27,443 nucleotides of DNA from a virus. The position numbers were made by a program, and so were the translations under genes. The DNA lies in the IMG/VR virus record IMGVR_UViG_3300025030_000367, positions 1 to 27,443 of that record; one strand, written 5' to 3'. Position 1 is the stretch's first letter; each line of letters starts with the position of its first letter. This document shows positions 8,581-14,723 of this stretch, in pieces. A model generated the notes under the pieces. That model searched no databases, was not told the origin of the DNA, and saw only the letters and a program-made list of their open reading frames with translations.

Positions 8581-8609
8581 TTGACTCTTGATAGTTGTAG
8601 TGATAATAG
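8581..8609 (+). promoter_or_regulatory. Candidate promoter of the plus-strand cassette
   Basis: TTGACT at 8581-8586 is followed by GATAAT at 8602-8607 (15-nt spacer) or TAATAG at 8604-8609 (17-nt spacer). The first cassette gene starts at 8647 after AAAGGAGAAAACTAA. It sits back to back with the minus-strand candidate at 8521-8550. Confidence 0.5.
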
Positions 8610-8646
8610 TATTCGCACAATTTTGAAGCGCAAAGGAGAAAACTAA

Positions 8647-8982
8647 ATGATATGCCCCAAGTGCAGTTATTACTGGAAAGCTAGAGTGGAAAACCCTGTT
8701 GCATGTCCGTCTTGCAAAGTAAGAATTAAAGAGTTTTTAATTCAGTGTGAAATACAAACCGTTCACGACAAACCTGATAACAATTATGCAAAAACCGTTA
8801 TTGAAGCGACAATAGACAATATTAAAATAGGTTCTGTAGTTAGACTTAAAACAGGAAGTCCTAAAATGACAATTGTTGAACTATTCAATGACAAAATGTG
8901 CAAATGCTATTGGTTTGTCGATAGAACTTTGAACGAACGCGAATTTAACATTGAACACCTAGTTATTGAGCCTTTAACATGA
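8647..8982 (+). CDS. Zinc ribbon fused to a YodC/DUF2158-like domain
   Basis: This 111-aa protein opens with a four-cysteine zinc ribbon: C3-x2-C6 and C20-x2-C23 (MICPKCSYYW and VACPSCKVR). After a linker, residues 58-108 read IKIGSVVRLKTGSPKMTIVE, then CYWFVDRTLNEREFNIEHL. This matches the small DUF2158/YodC pattern 'GDVV.LKSGGPKMTV…C.WF…..F…L'. That domain has no clear function known to me. The gene has a good Shine-Dalgarno and its own likely promoter, and it ends in an ATGA overlap with the next gene, so the two are translated together. A nucleic-acid-binding or regulatory role is a guess. Confidence 0.65.
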   Translation: MICPKCSYYWKARVENPVACPSCKVRIKEFLIQCEIQTVHDKPDNNYAKTVIEATIDNIKIGSVVRLKTGSPKMTIVELFNDKMCKCYWFVDRTLNEREFNIEHLVIEPLT

Positions 8983-9374
8983 ACACTGAAATTCCTTACG
9001 GTTACTGTCATTGTGGGTGTGGTGAATTAACAGGTGTCGCTAAAAGTAACAACAAAGCGCACAAACGAGGTGAGAGGTTAAAATTCATAAATGGACACAA
9101 CGTAACTAACAAAGAAACACGCAAAACTTTATGTATTAAAGGGCACGTTAGAAATGAAAAGGCTTTAAGAAAAAACGGAACTTGTAAAATTTGCGAACAA
9201 GAAAGAACAAGAATTGAGAATAAACGCAAAATTAAAACAATAACTAACGTTTATGTTGCACAAGTTATGAGATCGAGAGTTTCAGACCTTCATCCTCAAG
9301 TCATCGAAGCTAAACGCTCAATAATAAGAGCAAACCGCACAGTACGTGCATACCTAAAAGGAGAATTAAAATGA
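8979..9374 (+). CDS. Two-zinc-finger protein resembling the non-catalytic parts of phage HNH proteins
   Basis: This 131-aa basic protein has an N-terminal knuckle YCHCGCGELTGVAKS…FINGHN (C10, C12, C14, H40) and a second one, LCIKGHVRN…GTCKICEQE (C52, H56, C69, C72). Both are common in front of HNH cores in phage endonucleases, but no H-N-H catalytic triad follows. The C-terminus (YVAQVMRSRVSDLHPQVIEA, then KRSIIRANRTV) resembles a short helical motif I associate with small phage proteins of unknown role. It may be a DNA-binding protein or a nuclease remnant. It overlaps both neighbours by ATGA and sits in the plus-strand operon. Confidence 0.55.
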   Translation: MNTEIPYGYCHCGCGELTGVAKSNNKAHKRGERLKFINGHNVTNKETRKTLCIKGHVRNEKALRKNGTCKICEQERTRIENKRKIKTITNVYVAQVMRSRVSDLHPQVIEAKRSIIRANRTVRAYLKGELK

Positions 9375-9580
9375 GCAAAGCTAAAGTAAGTCAACTTGAC
9401 ACCCTGAGAGAAGCCCTTGACGCCGAAACCAGAAAGCTGTTTTCTGAAGAAACCACTGTAGCTAAAGTTAACGCAGGTAGCGGAGCATTGGGCAAAATTA
9501 TCGGATCACTTAATACTCAGATGGCTTATGCTAAAGCCAGAGGCGAAGTACCTAACGTTCCTTATCTTACTCAGAAGTAA
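9371..9580 (+). CDS. Small conserved-looking phage protein, function unknown
   Basis: This 69-aa protein includes VAKVNAGSGALGKIIGSLNT and then QMAYAKARGEVPNVPYLTQK. The ending 'Y.K.RGE.P..P.L' after a helical segment recalls small phage proteins that accompany HNH or zinc-finger genes. I do not know its function. The start overlaps the upstream stop (ATGA). It is followed by a 15-bp-stem hairpin before the last cassette gene. Confidence 0.6.
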   Translation: MSKAKVSQLDTLREALDAETRKLFSEETTVAKVNAGSGALGKIIGSLNTQMAYAKARGEVPNVPYLTQK

Positions 9581-9588
9581 AACTTTCA

Positions 9589-9630
9589 ACTAAATCCGCA
9601 ACAGTTTCGATTTAATGTTGCGGATTTAGT
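9589..9630. other. 15-bp perfect hairpin inside the plus-strand cassette
   Basis: Arms 9589-9603 and 9616-9630 (ACTAAATCCGCAACA and its exact complement) enclose a 12-nt loop. No U-run follows on either strand, so this is more likely an RNA-processing, stability or partial-termination element than a full intrinsic terminator. It ends 19 nt before the next start codon. Confidence 0.7.
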
Positions 9631-9649
9631 CATACAAGGAGGCTATCGA

Positions 9650-10252
9650 ATGAACATATCACAACAAGAACGAAACAGAACATACATGGAATTTGTTAAA
9701 ATGAATATGGAAGAACGTTGTATGTATTTCAAAGCTCTCAACGCTTTTGAAATGAAGAAGTTTTTAAACATAATGTCAGACAATAATAAACATAAGCTAG
9801 TTATTATAGCAGACGGCGAAACAACTAGAGATTTGCACAAATTAAAACATATAGATGAATGGTTGTGTGATTATGGCAATCACAACATGCTTTGCACAAT
9901 ATGTAACCATGAAGTGCATACATCGGATACCGATTGGCATCGCCCTCTTTTGACCTTATTCAAACAAACAGCGAAATCAAAAGTTAAAGAAAAATCCAAC
10001 TTAAAACTCCTATTTTTAAACATATTTACATTTGTAAAGAATTTTGAAGTCAATAGATTGGGAATGAAAAACTCAGGTCGAGGATTGATAGCACAATTTA
10101 AATGGCATTGTCTTTGTAATTCCCTTGGTGACGCCTTGAAAGCTATTTTCTCTGACGAACCAAAAGAAGAAAAGAAACGACAAAGACAACCTTTACTTAA
10201 ACAACAAATCCCCGTTAGCATTAGGTTGCTAACGGGGATTTCCGCGTCTTAA
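9650..10252 (+). CDS. Unrecognised 200-aa cassette protein with a Cys/His cluster
   Basis: The gene has an excellent Shine-Dalgarno (AAGGAGGCTATCGA before ATG). The product is basic and mostly helical. It has a putative metal site at residues 82-90 (CTICNHEVH), WLCDYGNH just before it, and a second pair CLC at 154-156. Residues 168-182 are strongly charged (DEPKEEKKRQRQ). I recognise no family. The last 16 residues are encoded by a strong hairpin (10206-10241), so the original C-terminus may have ended near residue 185. It is the last gene of the plus-strand unit. Position and own signals suggest a moron-like accessory gene, for example host interaction or exclusion, but nothing in the sequence fixes this. 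Confidence 0.6.
   Translation: MNISQQERNRTYMEFVKMNMEERCMYFKALNAFEMKKFLNIMSDNNKHKLVIIADGETTRDLHKLKHIDEWLCDYGNHNMLCTICNHEVHTSDTDWHRPLLTLFKQTAKSKVKEKSNLKLLFLNIFTFVKNFEVNRLGMKNSGRGLIAQFKWHCLCNSLGDALKAIFSDEPKEEKKRQRQPLLKQQIPVSIRLLTGISAS
10206..10241. terminator. Bidirectional terminator-like hairpin between convergent units
   Basis: A perfect 15-bp stem (AAATCCCCGTTAGCA, 10206-10220, with its complement at 10227-10241) closes a 6-nt loop. A-runs and T-runs at the stem base (AAA/TTT) suit both directions: the plus cassette ending at 10252 and the minus tail chaperone gene ending at 10279. It lies inside the last codons of the cassette's final gene. Confidence 0.7.
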
Positions 10253-10278
10253 TTCCATTTTACTGCACCTTTGCGCGG

Positions 10279-11033
10279 CTAACTTCCGAATATCTTGTCT
10301 GCATAGGCTTCTAATTCAGCCTCAGAATACACTCTGTCAGGAGGTTTAACTACATAGTTCATGCACTCCAAAGCAGTAAACGGTTCACTTCGTTGTTTAC
10401 TATCACGATTCAAGTTCAGATGAAGCGCCATCTGCTGACCATGACGCAATTCATTTCTCATTTCACCAAACGGCTCAATCTGATCGTAAGCAAGCCAATC
10501 ATTAATCTGTGAGGCTGTTAAACCGGCTTTCCCTGGCAAGGTAAGGGTAAGGCACCGAGGCTTACCAAACCACGTTCCTAGAGGCATCCTGAGAAGCGTT
10601 ATAGGCGTACCCACAATTAGTTCATCAGGATGTCTTACACCAAGCTCTAAGCAGAGACGGAAGAGGAATCTTCTGCTTCCGTCTCGTTGGAGTTTTTTGA
10701 TTCGTCACCAGTCATACCGTTGACTTTACGAGCAGCTTCAGCCAACTTGAAGAACACACCATTAGCGCCACGCATTACAGCGTCAATGTCTTCATCTTTG
10801 AAAATACGTTGATTCTTATCATCAACAGCACCGTAAACAATCAGCGCGGCCTGGAAGCGACCCATTTCCATTGTTTCAACACCGTCAACCATTTTCCTGT
10901 TAGCAGGATCAGTGTAAAGCTTCATGTAATCAGGACCGGAAAGCTCAGTCATAATCACATCACCGTTGTCCAGTTTCACAAGTTCAGTCTTAAGCCTCAG
11001 TTCGTTAAGCAGACTATTGCGGTCGAGTACCAT
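10279..11033 (-). CDS. Tail assembly chaperone frameshift product (G-T-like, about 251 aa)
   Basis: A -1 ribosomal shift at A-AAA-AAC (10698-10692) joins the upstream chaperone (first 113 codons) to the frame ending at 10279. The -1 frame is open from the slip site on and clearly codes: RRFLFRLCLELGVRHPDELI, then LTASQINDWLAYDQIEPFGE and NRDSKQRSEPFTALECMNYV. The last parts match the DUF4035/GpT-like pattern 'ls..e..eW.ay..iePFGe…N.nr…..F…dfm'. As in lambda gpG/gpGT, both forms probably coat the tape measure during tail assembly and then leave. The position between tail tube and tape measure is the canonical one. A separate start for the second part (GTG at 10614) is less likely. Confidence 0.88.
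10647..11033 (-). CDS. Tail assembly chaperone, short (G-like) form
   Basis: This 128-aa protein is made when no frameshift occurs. It reads MVLDRNSLLNELRLKTELVK, then MTELSGPDYMKLYTD and IYGAVDDKNQRIFKDEDID in variant form, ending in an acidic serine-rich tail (SNETEAEDSSSVSA). The 'd.G.v.v.eLsg.d…l….' layout followed by 'd..g..lF.deD…l' is typical of G-like or gp-TAC proteins. The last 14 codons lie over the frameshift-stimulating hairpin. The start follows GAAAGGAACACAAAACAA. Confidence 0.85.
   Translation of the reverse strand: MVLDRNSLLNELRLKTELVKLDNGDVIMTELSGPDYMKLYTDPANRKMVDGVETMEMGRFQAALIVYGAVDDKNQRIFKDEDIDAVMRGANGVFFKLAEAARKVNGMTGDESKNSNETEAEDSSSVSA
10654..10698 (-). promoter_or_regulatory. 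Programmed -1 frameshift signal: slippery heptamer plus hairpin
   Basis: On the minus strand, A AAA AAC (10698-10692) is in register with codons TCA AAA AAC. Six nucleotides later, GAGACGGAAG (10685-10676) pairs perfectly with CTTCCGTCTC (10663-10654) across a 12-nt loop. Heptamer, spacer and stem have the standard geometry of stimulated -1 frameshifting. The zero-frame stop is at 10649-10647. Confidence 0.9.
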
Positions 11034-11068
11034 TTGTTTTGTGTTCCTTTCTTTGTTGGAGTTAACTA

Positions 11069-11145
11069 CTAAATGAACTTAGCAGCCACGAGGTTTGCCG
11101 AACAGCAACTGTTCAACCTAACTCGCAACCGCTAAAATGAACTTA
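11069..11145. repeat. Direct repeat flanking a small palindrome upstream of the chaperone gene
   Basis: CTAAATGAACTTA (11069-11081) recurs as CTAAAATGAACTTA (11132-11145). Between them is the palindrome GAACAGCAACTGTTC (about 11100-11114). The region is the intergenic gap between tail tube and chaperone genes. Function is unknown; duplication scar or regulatory site are both possible. Confidence 0.45.
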
Positions 11146-11802
11146 CGAAACGGTGATAAGGCCGTTAATCTGGAACTCTGCGGAGCCGGTCTGTACACTG
11201 TCAACAGCCAAGTCAGGAGTTGTGGGGAACTTCAGGCAAGTCGCATTGAAGGTACGAGTTTTACCAGGAGTAGTGATCTTGTAGTTGTTGGTAGTTGCGT
11301 TAAGGAATGCAGCAAGTACAGCAGCCTGTCCTGGATCGCTTTCAAGAACGTTGATGTCGCAACTGAACGAACCATGATCAACAAGACCCGAACGATACTC
11401 TTTAGCAACCGAATCAAGATCAGTAACATCAATCTTAGACGCGACTGCGGAGTTAGGTTTGATGCTCTTAATCTCTTTCACAGGCGTCCAGGCGGCAGGT
11501 GTAGCAGTTGCTGTACCAATGGTAATGGTTTTACCTACGGTGTTGACATCAATGGTAAACGTATCATTAGTTGCACCAGTAGCATAATGAGTAACTACGA
11601 AAGATTTACCGTTAAGTTCCGCTGCATCTGCACCAGCAAAGTTTGCGAGTGCAACAACGTCACCATTAGCAACACCAGCATGACCGGTGATTGCAATAAT
11701 CGTAGGATATCCTACGGTAACGGCGGTAAGAGCTTCCGCTGCGCCGGAAGACCCTTCAATATACAACTTCGACAACTGAGCAAGCTGAGCGTTGATAGAC
11801 AT
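11143..11802 (-). CDS. Major tail tube protein with an inserted FCCH-like beta domain
   Basis: This 219-aa protein has tube-protein features in its C-terminal half: GLVDHGSFSCDINVLESDPG, QAAVLAAFLNATTNNYKITT, then a repeat of beta-strands ending SAEFQINGLITVS. Residues about 35-92 look like an inserted small beta domain, ITGHAGVANGDVVALANFAG, then ELNGKSFVV and DTFTIDVNTVG. This follows the pattern 'GLxNGDxVxLxGxxGMxELNGxxYxVxxxxxxTFTLD' annotated as UBA_E1_FCCH-like in many phage virion proteins. Such domains are usually displayed on the virion surface. Start follows AAAAGGAGAACTAATT. Its place before the chaperones supports tail tube identity. Confidence 0.8.
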   Translation of the reverse strand: MSINAQLAQLSKLYIEGSSGAAEALTAVTVGYPTIIAITGHAGVANGDVVALANFAGADAAELNGKSFVVTHYATGATNDTFTIDVNTVGKTITIGTATATPAAWTPVKEIKSIKPNSAVASKIDVTDLDSVAKEYRSGLVDHGSFSCDINVLESDPGQAAVLAAFLNATTNNYKITTPGKTRTFNATCLKFPTTPDLAVDSVQTGSAEFQINGLITVS

Positions 11803-11851
11803 AATTAGTTCTCCTTTTTGAACTTATGAAGTTTGAACCCTTTTGCTCAAA

Positions 11852-12127
11852 CTATTGATTGTTATGTGGCGGGTAACAAGACATTCCGGCTGCTTTGCGT
11901 TCTTCGCATCTAGTTTCTATTGCTTTAATTCTTGCTTCGTGATCGTTACGATCCTCGAACAATTCTTTAATCAAATCTTTTAACTCTTGAAGAGTACTTT
12001 GAAGTCCCGCAAACATCTGCTTCAAAGTAAAAATGAGATATGAACCGATAACACTAAGCGCCCCGCCGAGTACAATGACCAGGAAAATCAAAAACCACGC
12101 CGGTACACCATTCAAAAAGTCAGTCAT
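11852..12127 (-). CDS. Single-pass membrane protein with a coiled coil, unknown role
   Basis: This 91-aa protein has one strong membrane segment at about residues 8-33 (VPAWFLIFLVIVLGGALSVI then GSYLIF). It is followed by a charged helix (LQSTLQELKDLIKELFEDRN, then DHEARIKAIETRCEERK), probably a coiled coil, and a short tail with a second Cys. Similar membrane-plus-coiled-coil proteins occur among head-tail genes of some proteobacterial siphophages. A holin- or spanin-like role is possible but not shown. The start at 12127 is chosen over an ATG at 12142 because GGGAGG lies 8 nt upstream of it. Confidence 0.6.
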   Translation of the reverse strand: MTDFLNGVPAWFLIFLVIVLGGALSVIGSYLIFTLKQMFAGLQSTLQELKDLIKELFEDRNDHEARIKAIETRCEERKAAGMSCYPPHNNQ

Positions 12128-12149
12128 TGCTGTTCCTCCCAAGTTTTAT

Positions 12150-12575
12150 TTATGACCGGCACCAAGCGTACCATTCACTGTGCAAAACAAACCGCTTTGT
12201 ATCAGGTTCATAATCGTCAGTCGGCTCGGCAACAGCAACGTTCGGCAAAGCTAACAAAACTTCGAGAGGATCATTACCAGCATCAATGGTTTGACCAGCT
12301 AAAGTATTAGCCACCAACATTGCAGCTTCTAGTTCAACTTCTTTTGCTTTCAACTCACCATAGCTAGTTGAGTAAATTGAAACTTGAACTCTAGTTCGTC
12401 TTAAGCTTCCATCACCTTCCAAGCTACCGAACTTCCTACCACCAATCTTAGTATAAACAGCATAGAGGTTAGACACGCTGCTTTCTAAGCCATCAGGATC
12501 AGGATGAACTACAGGATAGAGTTCATCGCCAAATACAGGCGTCAAAATCGCTGCAAATTTCTCTTCGACTGTCAC
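12150..12575 (-). CDS. Tail terminator / tail completion protein (DUF3168-like)
   Basis: This 141-aa protein starts with GTG in a GTGA overlap with the previous stop. MTVEEKFAAILTPVFGDELY is followed by SNLYAVYTKIGGRK, then LRRTRVQVSIYSTSYGELKA and KRFVLHSEWYAW. This is the DUF3168 pattern: short N-terminal helix, 'P.i.Y..i', 'r.qidvya.s..ea..l', and a terminal beta strand. These proteins cap the tail tube and stop its growth at the head-proximal end. The position between head closure and tail tube genes agrees. Confidence 0.75.
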   Translation of the reverse strand: MTVEEKFAAILTPVFGDELYPVVHPDPDGLESSVSNLYAVYTKIGGRKFGSLEGDGSLRRTRVQVSIYSTSYGELKAKEVELEAAMLVANTLAGQTIDAGNDPLEVLLALPNVAVAEPTDDYEPDTKRFVLHSEWYAWCRS

Positions 12576-12808
12576 TTAACACGCTCAATAAGTTCAAACT
12601 CAGCAGTTACCAGTTCAATACCTTGCAAATCTTTATCTTCAGGATAATATTCACATTTGATGATAATAGGTTTACAAAGTTCAACTTTCAACTCAAAGCT
12701 AGTAGTATTCTTAGGCAAATGAAATAACTTACAAAGCTTTGCTCGAATATCAACCGTTTCCGAATCCTGAGCTTTCACATCTCTTTTAACATCAAAACCC
12801 GATGACAT
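12572..12808 (-). CDS. Hypothetical 78-aa protein in the connector cluster
   Basis: No family was recognised. The product has charged N-terminal residues, then KLFHLPKNTTSFELKVELCK, PIIIKCEYYPEDKD and a hydrophobic beta-rich end (IELVTAEFELIERV). It occupies the place where an HK97 gp10-like gene is often found, between head closure and tail terminator. The start follows the previous stop directly (TAAATG) with GGGAG upstream. It overlaps the next gene by GTGA, so translation is coupled. It may be a small virion or assembly protein. Confidence 0.6.
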   Translation of the reverse strand: MSSGFDVKRDVKAQDSETVDIRAKLCKLFHLPKNTTSFELKVELCKPIIIKCEYYPEDKDLQGIELVTAEFELIERVK

Positions 12809-13135
12809 TTAAGCTCCCTTCATACCAGATTCACAAGTTAAATAAATATCTCTATGTCTCAAATCAACATCATCAACATCAAGAATTGAGTAAATTACAC
12901 CTTCGTAACTTACTCGCATTGTGGGCAATACACCTTTGATATAAGGAAAGCCGATCTTAGCAGTCGCTGTAGGCCAGGAAGCTTTAGCAACCGTCTTCTC
13001 ATACCCTTTGAGCGATTCGATGCTTGCCCACACTTTATTGTATAATTGCCACTCCGTACTAGCGGCTGCAAACTTATCTTTGGTCACAACTGGTTGTTCA
13101 ATTGAAATTAAATGTCGTCTATTACCACTTCTCAT
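12809..13135 (-). CDS. Head closure / head-tail joining protein (SPP1 gp16-like)
   Basis: This 108-aa protein is typical of the phage head-tail joining family: MRSGNRRHLISIEQPV at the start, STEWQLYNKVWASIESLKGY in the middle, and MRVSYEGVIYSILDVDDVDL near the end followed by 'RDIYLTCE'. The order 'G.lr.ri.i…..d..G…..w…..vwA.i….g.E' and 'h.r.i..g..y.I..v.d…r' is diagnostic. Such proteins close the connector after packaging and bind the tail. It overlaps the connector stop as ATGA. Confidence 0.85.
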   Translation of the reverse strand: MRSGNRRHLISIEQPVVTKDKFAAASTEWQLYNKVWASIESLKGYEKTVAKASWPTATAKIGFPYIKGVLPTMRVSYEGVIYSILDVDDVDLRHRDIYLTCESGMKGA

Positions 13136-13758
13136 AGTCTTGGTAACCGATAATTAGCAATTAGACCATCGGCAAGAGTTGTAAGTTCGATTAAATTCAA
13201 GCGACCTTCCACAATCACTGTTTCTCTGTTGCTGAACAAGTTTGCAATATTCAACAACATCCATTGTTTAATTCCATTAGGAACATTGTTCGGCATTACT
13301 TTATCAGGGTCTTCAGGATCATCGGAAGCAAATGGGCCATAGCCACACTTAAACCGAACCCGCACAACAGCTTGATCATAACGCGTAGCAGGCCAGCTTA
13401 AGCCATAAGCAGGAATCACGTCAGCAGGCTCGCAATCAGCCAACAACCTGTATGCTATCGAATCGAGAGTTTGCTCAACACCATTTGTATCAATATATTT
13501 AATCGAAGTTATGCTTTGAACAGGTGCTTTAGGTAAGGTGATAGGAACTCTGCCACTAGGAAAGCCATCAAGAACAAGTTCCCATTCCTGAGTAATCAAA
13601 GCTCGCCTAGTCATAGCTTCAGCTTGCTCTCTAATAGCAGCAATAAACAAGTTAACCGTAGCAACTTCTTCAGACAAATCGACAATACGAATTTGACCAC
13701 AAACCTCTTCAATAGTCACTGGTTCAGTCAAAGGCGCTGTGATTTGTTTAAGTACCAT
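13132..13758 (-). CDS. Head-tail connector protein (gp6-like)
   Basis: This 208-aa protein begins MVLKQITAPLTEPVTIEEVC, then GQIRIVDLSEEVATVNLFIA, AIREQAEAMTRRALITQEWE and PITLPKAPVQSITSIKYIDT. It ends with NVPNGIKQWMLLNIANLFSN. This is the gp6-like connector pattern: 'P.epvtleeak.hLr' with an early helix pair, central beta domain, and a final helix 'ip..i..ail.lva..y..Re'. It forms a ring below the portal. The start at 13758 is preferred because AGGGGATACAGA lies just upstream; an in-frame extension to 13821 lacks this support. Confidence 0.85.
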   Translation of the reverse strand: MVLKQITAPLTEPVTIEEVCGQIRIVDLSEEVATVNLFIAAIREQAEAMTRRALITQEWELVLDGFPSGRVPITLPKAPVQSITSIKYIDTNGVEQTLDSIAYRLLADCEPADVIPAYGLSWPATRYDQAVVRVRFKCGYGPFASDDPEDPDKVMPNNVPNGIKQWMLLNIANLFSNRETVIVEGRLNLIELTTLADGLIANYRLPRL

Positions 13759-13817
13759 TCTGTATCCCCTGAAAGCTGCTTCCTGCGGTCTTCTGTAACA
13801 TAAAAGAATGGTAATAA

Positions 13818-13952
13818 TCAAGGCAAAAGTGGTTTCTTAGAAGCTTTTAATATACGTTGATCCAGCCTAAACCTGCGGTCAACGCCTTTGGTCATCATTG
13901 TAATAATGAAATAAGCTTTGGTCGGTATCTCTGGAATACCGAAAATCTTCAC
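13818..13952 (-). CDS. Small 44-aa protein coupled to the secreted protein gene
   Basis: A GTG start overlaps the upstream stop as GTGA. The product begins MKIFGIPEIPTKAYFIITMM and continues TKGVDRRFRLDQRILKASKK. It has a short hydrophobic segment followed by a basic tail. Upstream AGGTTCA offers a weak Shine-Dalgarno. No family is known to me. It fills an otherwise empty 190-base gap between the secreted protein and connector genes, which supports it moderately. Confidence 0.4.
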   Translation of the reverse strand: MKIFGIPEIPTKAYFIITMMTKGVDRRFRLDQRILKASKKPLLP

Positions 13953-14299
13953 TGAACCTGAAGCTCGCCGTTGGTGCAACCACTGTAATTAACGTAAGGA
14001 GTTGCCGAATTAACTACTCTTTCAGTAGTAGCGTTAGCAGGAAGCGTGTGTTTAATTCCAACTTTAGTTGCTGTACTCATAAGCCTAAAGCCGCAAGCCG
14101 TAGGTGTGTAAACACTCCATCTGATGTCATCGGTGTAATTAGTAGTTTGCGAGTTAACGGTAAGTTGAACTGATTTCTTACCACTAGGAGCAAAACCTTG
14201 AATTTTCATGCCTTGACCATCACGCGGCAGTTCGGGTTTAACAGCAAACGCAGTTGAAGCTACGGTGAGCAATGCACAAACTAGCAAGGTCTTTCTCAT
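13949..14299 (-). CDS. Sec-exported small protein in the head operon, unknown function
   Basis: This 116-aa protein has a textbook signal peptide, MRKTLLVCALLTVASTAFA, with cleavage expected after AFA at residue 19. The mature part is beta-rich and polar, with two cysteines (C69 in TPTACGFRL, C108 in YSGCTNGE) that could form a disulfide in the periplasm. ATG follows AATAGGAGTTATTT. A secreted protein between virion genes is unusual. It could act at the envelope during late infection, for example in superinfection exclusion or lysis control, or be a moron. No family was recognised. A hairpin (ACAGGC with GCCTGT) lies just upstream of the gene. Confidence 0.7.
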   Translation of the reverse strand: MRKTLLVCALLTVASTAFAVKPELPRDGQGMKIQGFAPSGKKSVQLTVNSQTTNYTDDIRWSVYTPTACGFRLMSTATKVGIKHTLPANATTERVVNSATPYVNYSGCTNGELQVQ

Positions 14300-14376
14300 A
14301 AATAACTCCTATTGTGAGAGCAATGATAAAGTTACAGGCGAAACCGTAAAGCTTAGCCTGTAAGTTCAGCATTGAT

Positions 14377-14712
14377 CTACTTCTTACCCCAAGTCGGCGG
14401 CTGAGTCAGATTACCGGTAGCAGGAGCCGCAACCGGCGAAGCAGGTTGACCTACAGGCGGCGTTTGTGCGGCAACTGGACCCTTACCCTGCCCTGCAATC
14501 TCAGCGGGGCTAGAAACAGCCTTCTGAGGCGGGGTGATAACGGCGACTTCGGGAGGCCGAACCACGGCAACCTCGAAAGGCTCAAGCGCCGTTGCAAGGT
14601 GCGAAGTAACGTAAGCGCGAGCTTCCTCAACGCTTACGTCCCTAATCTCACCTTCGTTCCAGTTATCAGTCACAACAGGACCACATTTAGTTGTGTTCAT
14701 TCGGATTCGCAT
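14377..14712 (-). CDS. Small virion-cluster protein with Pro/Ala-rich tail
   Basis: This 111-aa protein has an N-terminal half, MRIRMNTTKCGPVVTDNWNE, then VSVEEARAYVTSHLATALEP, resembling small phage head-operon proteins of the 'mkVR…..G….y..Gev..l….A..li..G.A' type. Residues 55-111 are low-complexity and rich in Pro, Ala and Gln (VISPPQ-like and AQTPPVGQPASPVAAPATGN). It may be a minor virion or linker protein. ATG follows AGGTGACTTGAA. Function is unknown. Confidence 0.6.
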   Translation of the reverse strand: MRIRMNTTKCGPVVTDNWNEGEIRDVSVEEARAYVTSHLATALEPFEVAVVRPPEVAVITPPQKAVSSPAEIAGQGKGPVAAQTPPVGQPASPVAAPATGNLTQPPTWGKK

Positions 14713-14723
14713 TTCAAGTCACC

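Noticed and set aside
11100-11114. LexA-like box (GAACAGCAACTGTTC)
   Set aside because: The spacing does not match the CTGT-N8-ACAG proteobacterial SOS box or the Gram-positive GAAC-N4-GTTC box; kept only as a palindrome.
14238-14372. 44-codon minus-strand frame with a membrane-like segment (MLNLQAKLYGFACNFIIALT…)
   Set aside because: It has no good ribosome site, and most of its end overlaps the signal-peptide region of the secreted protein; not strong enough to list as a gene.
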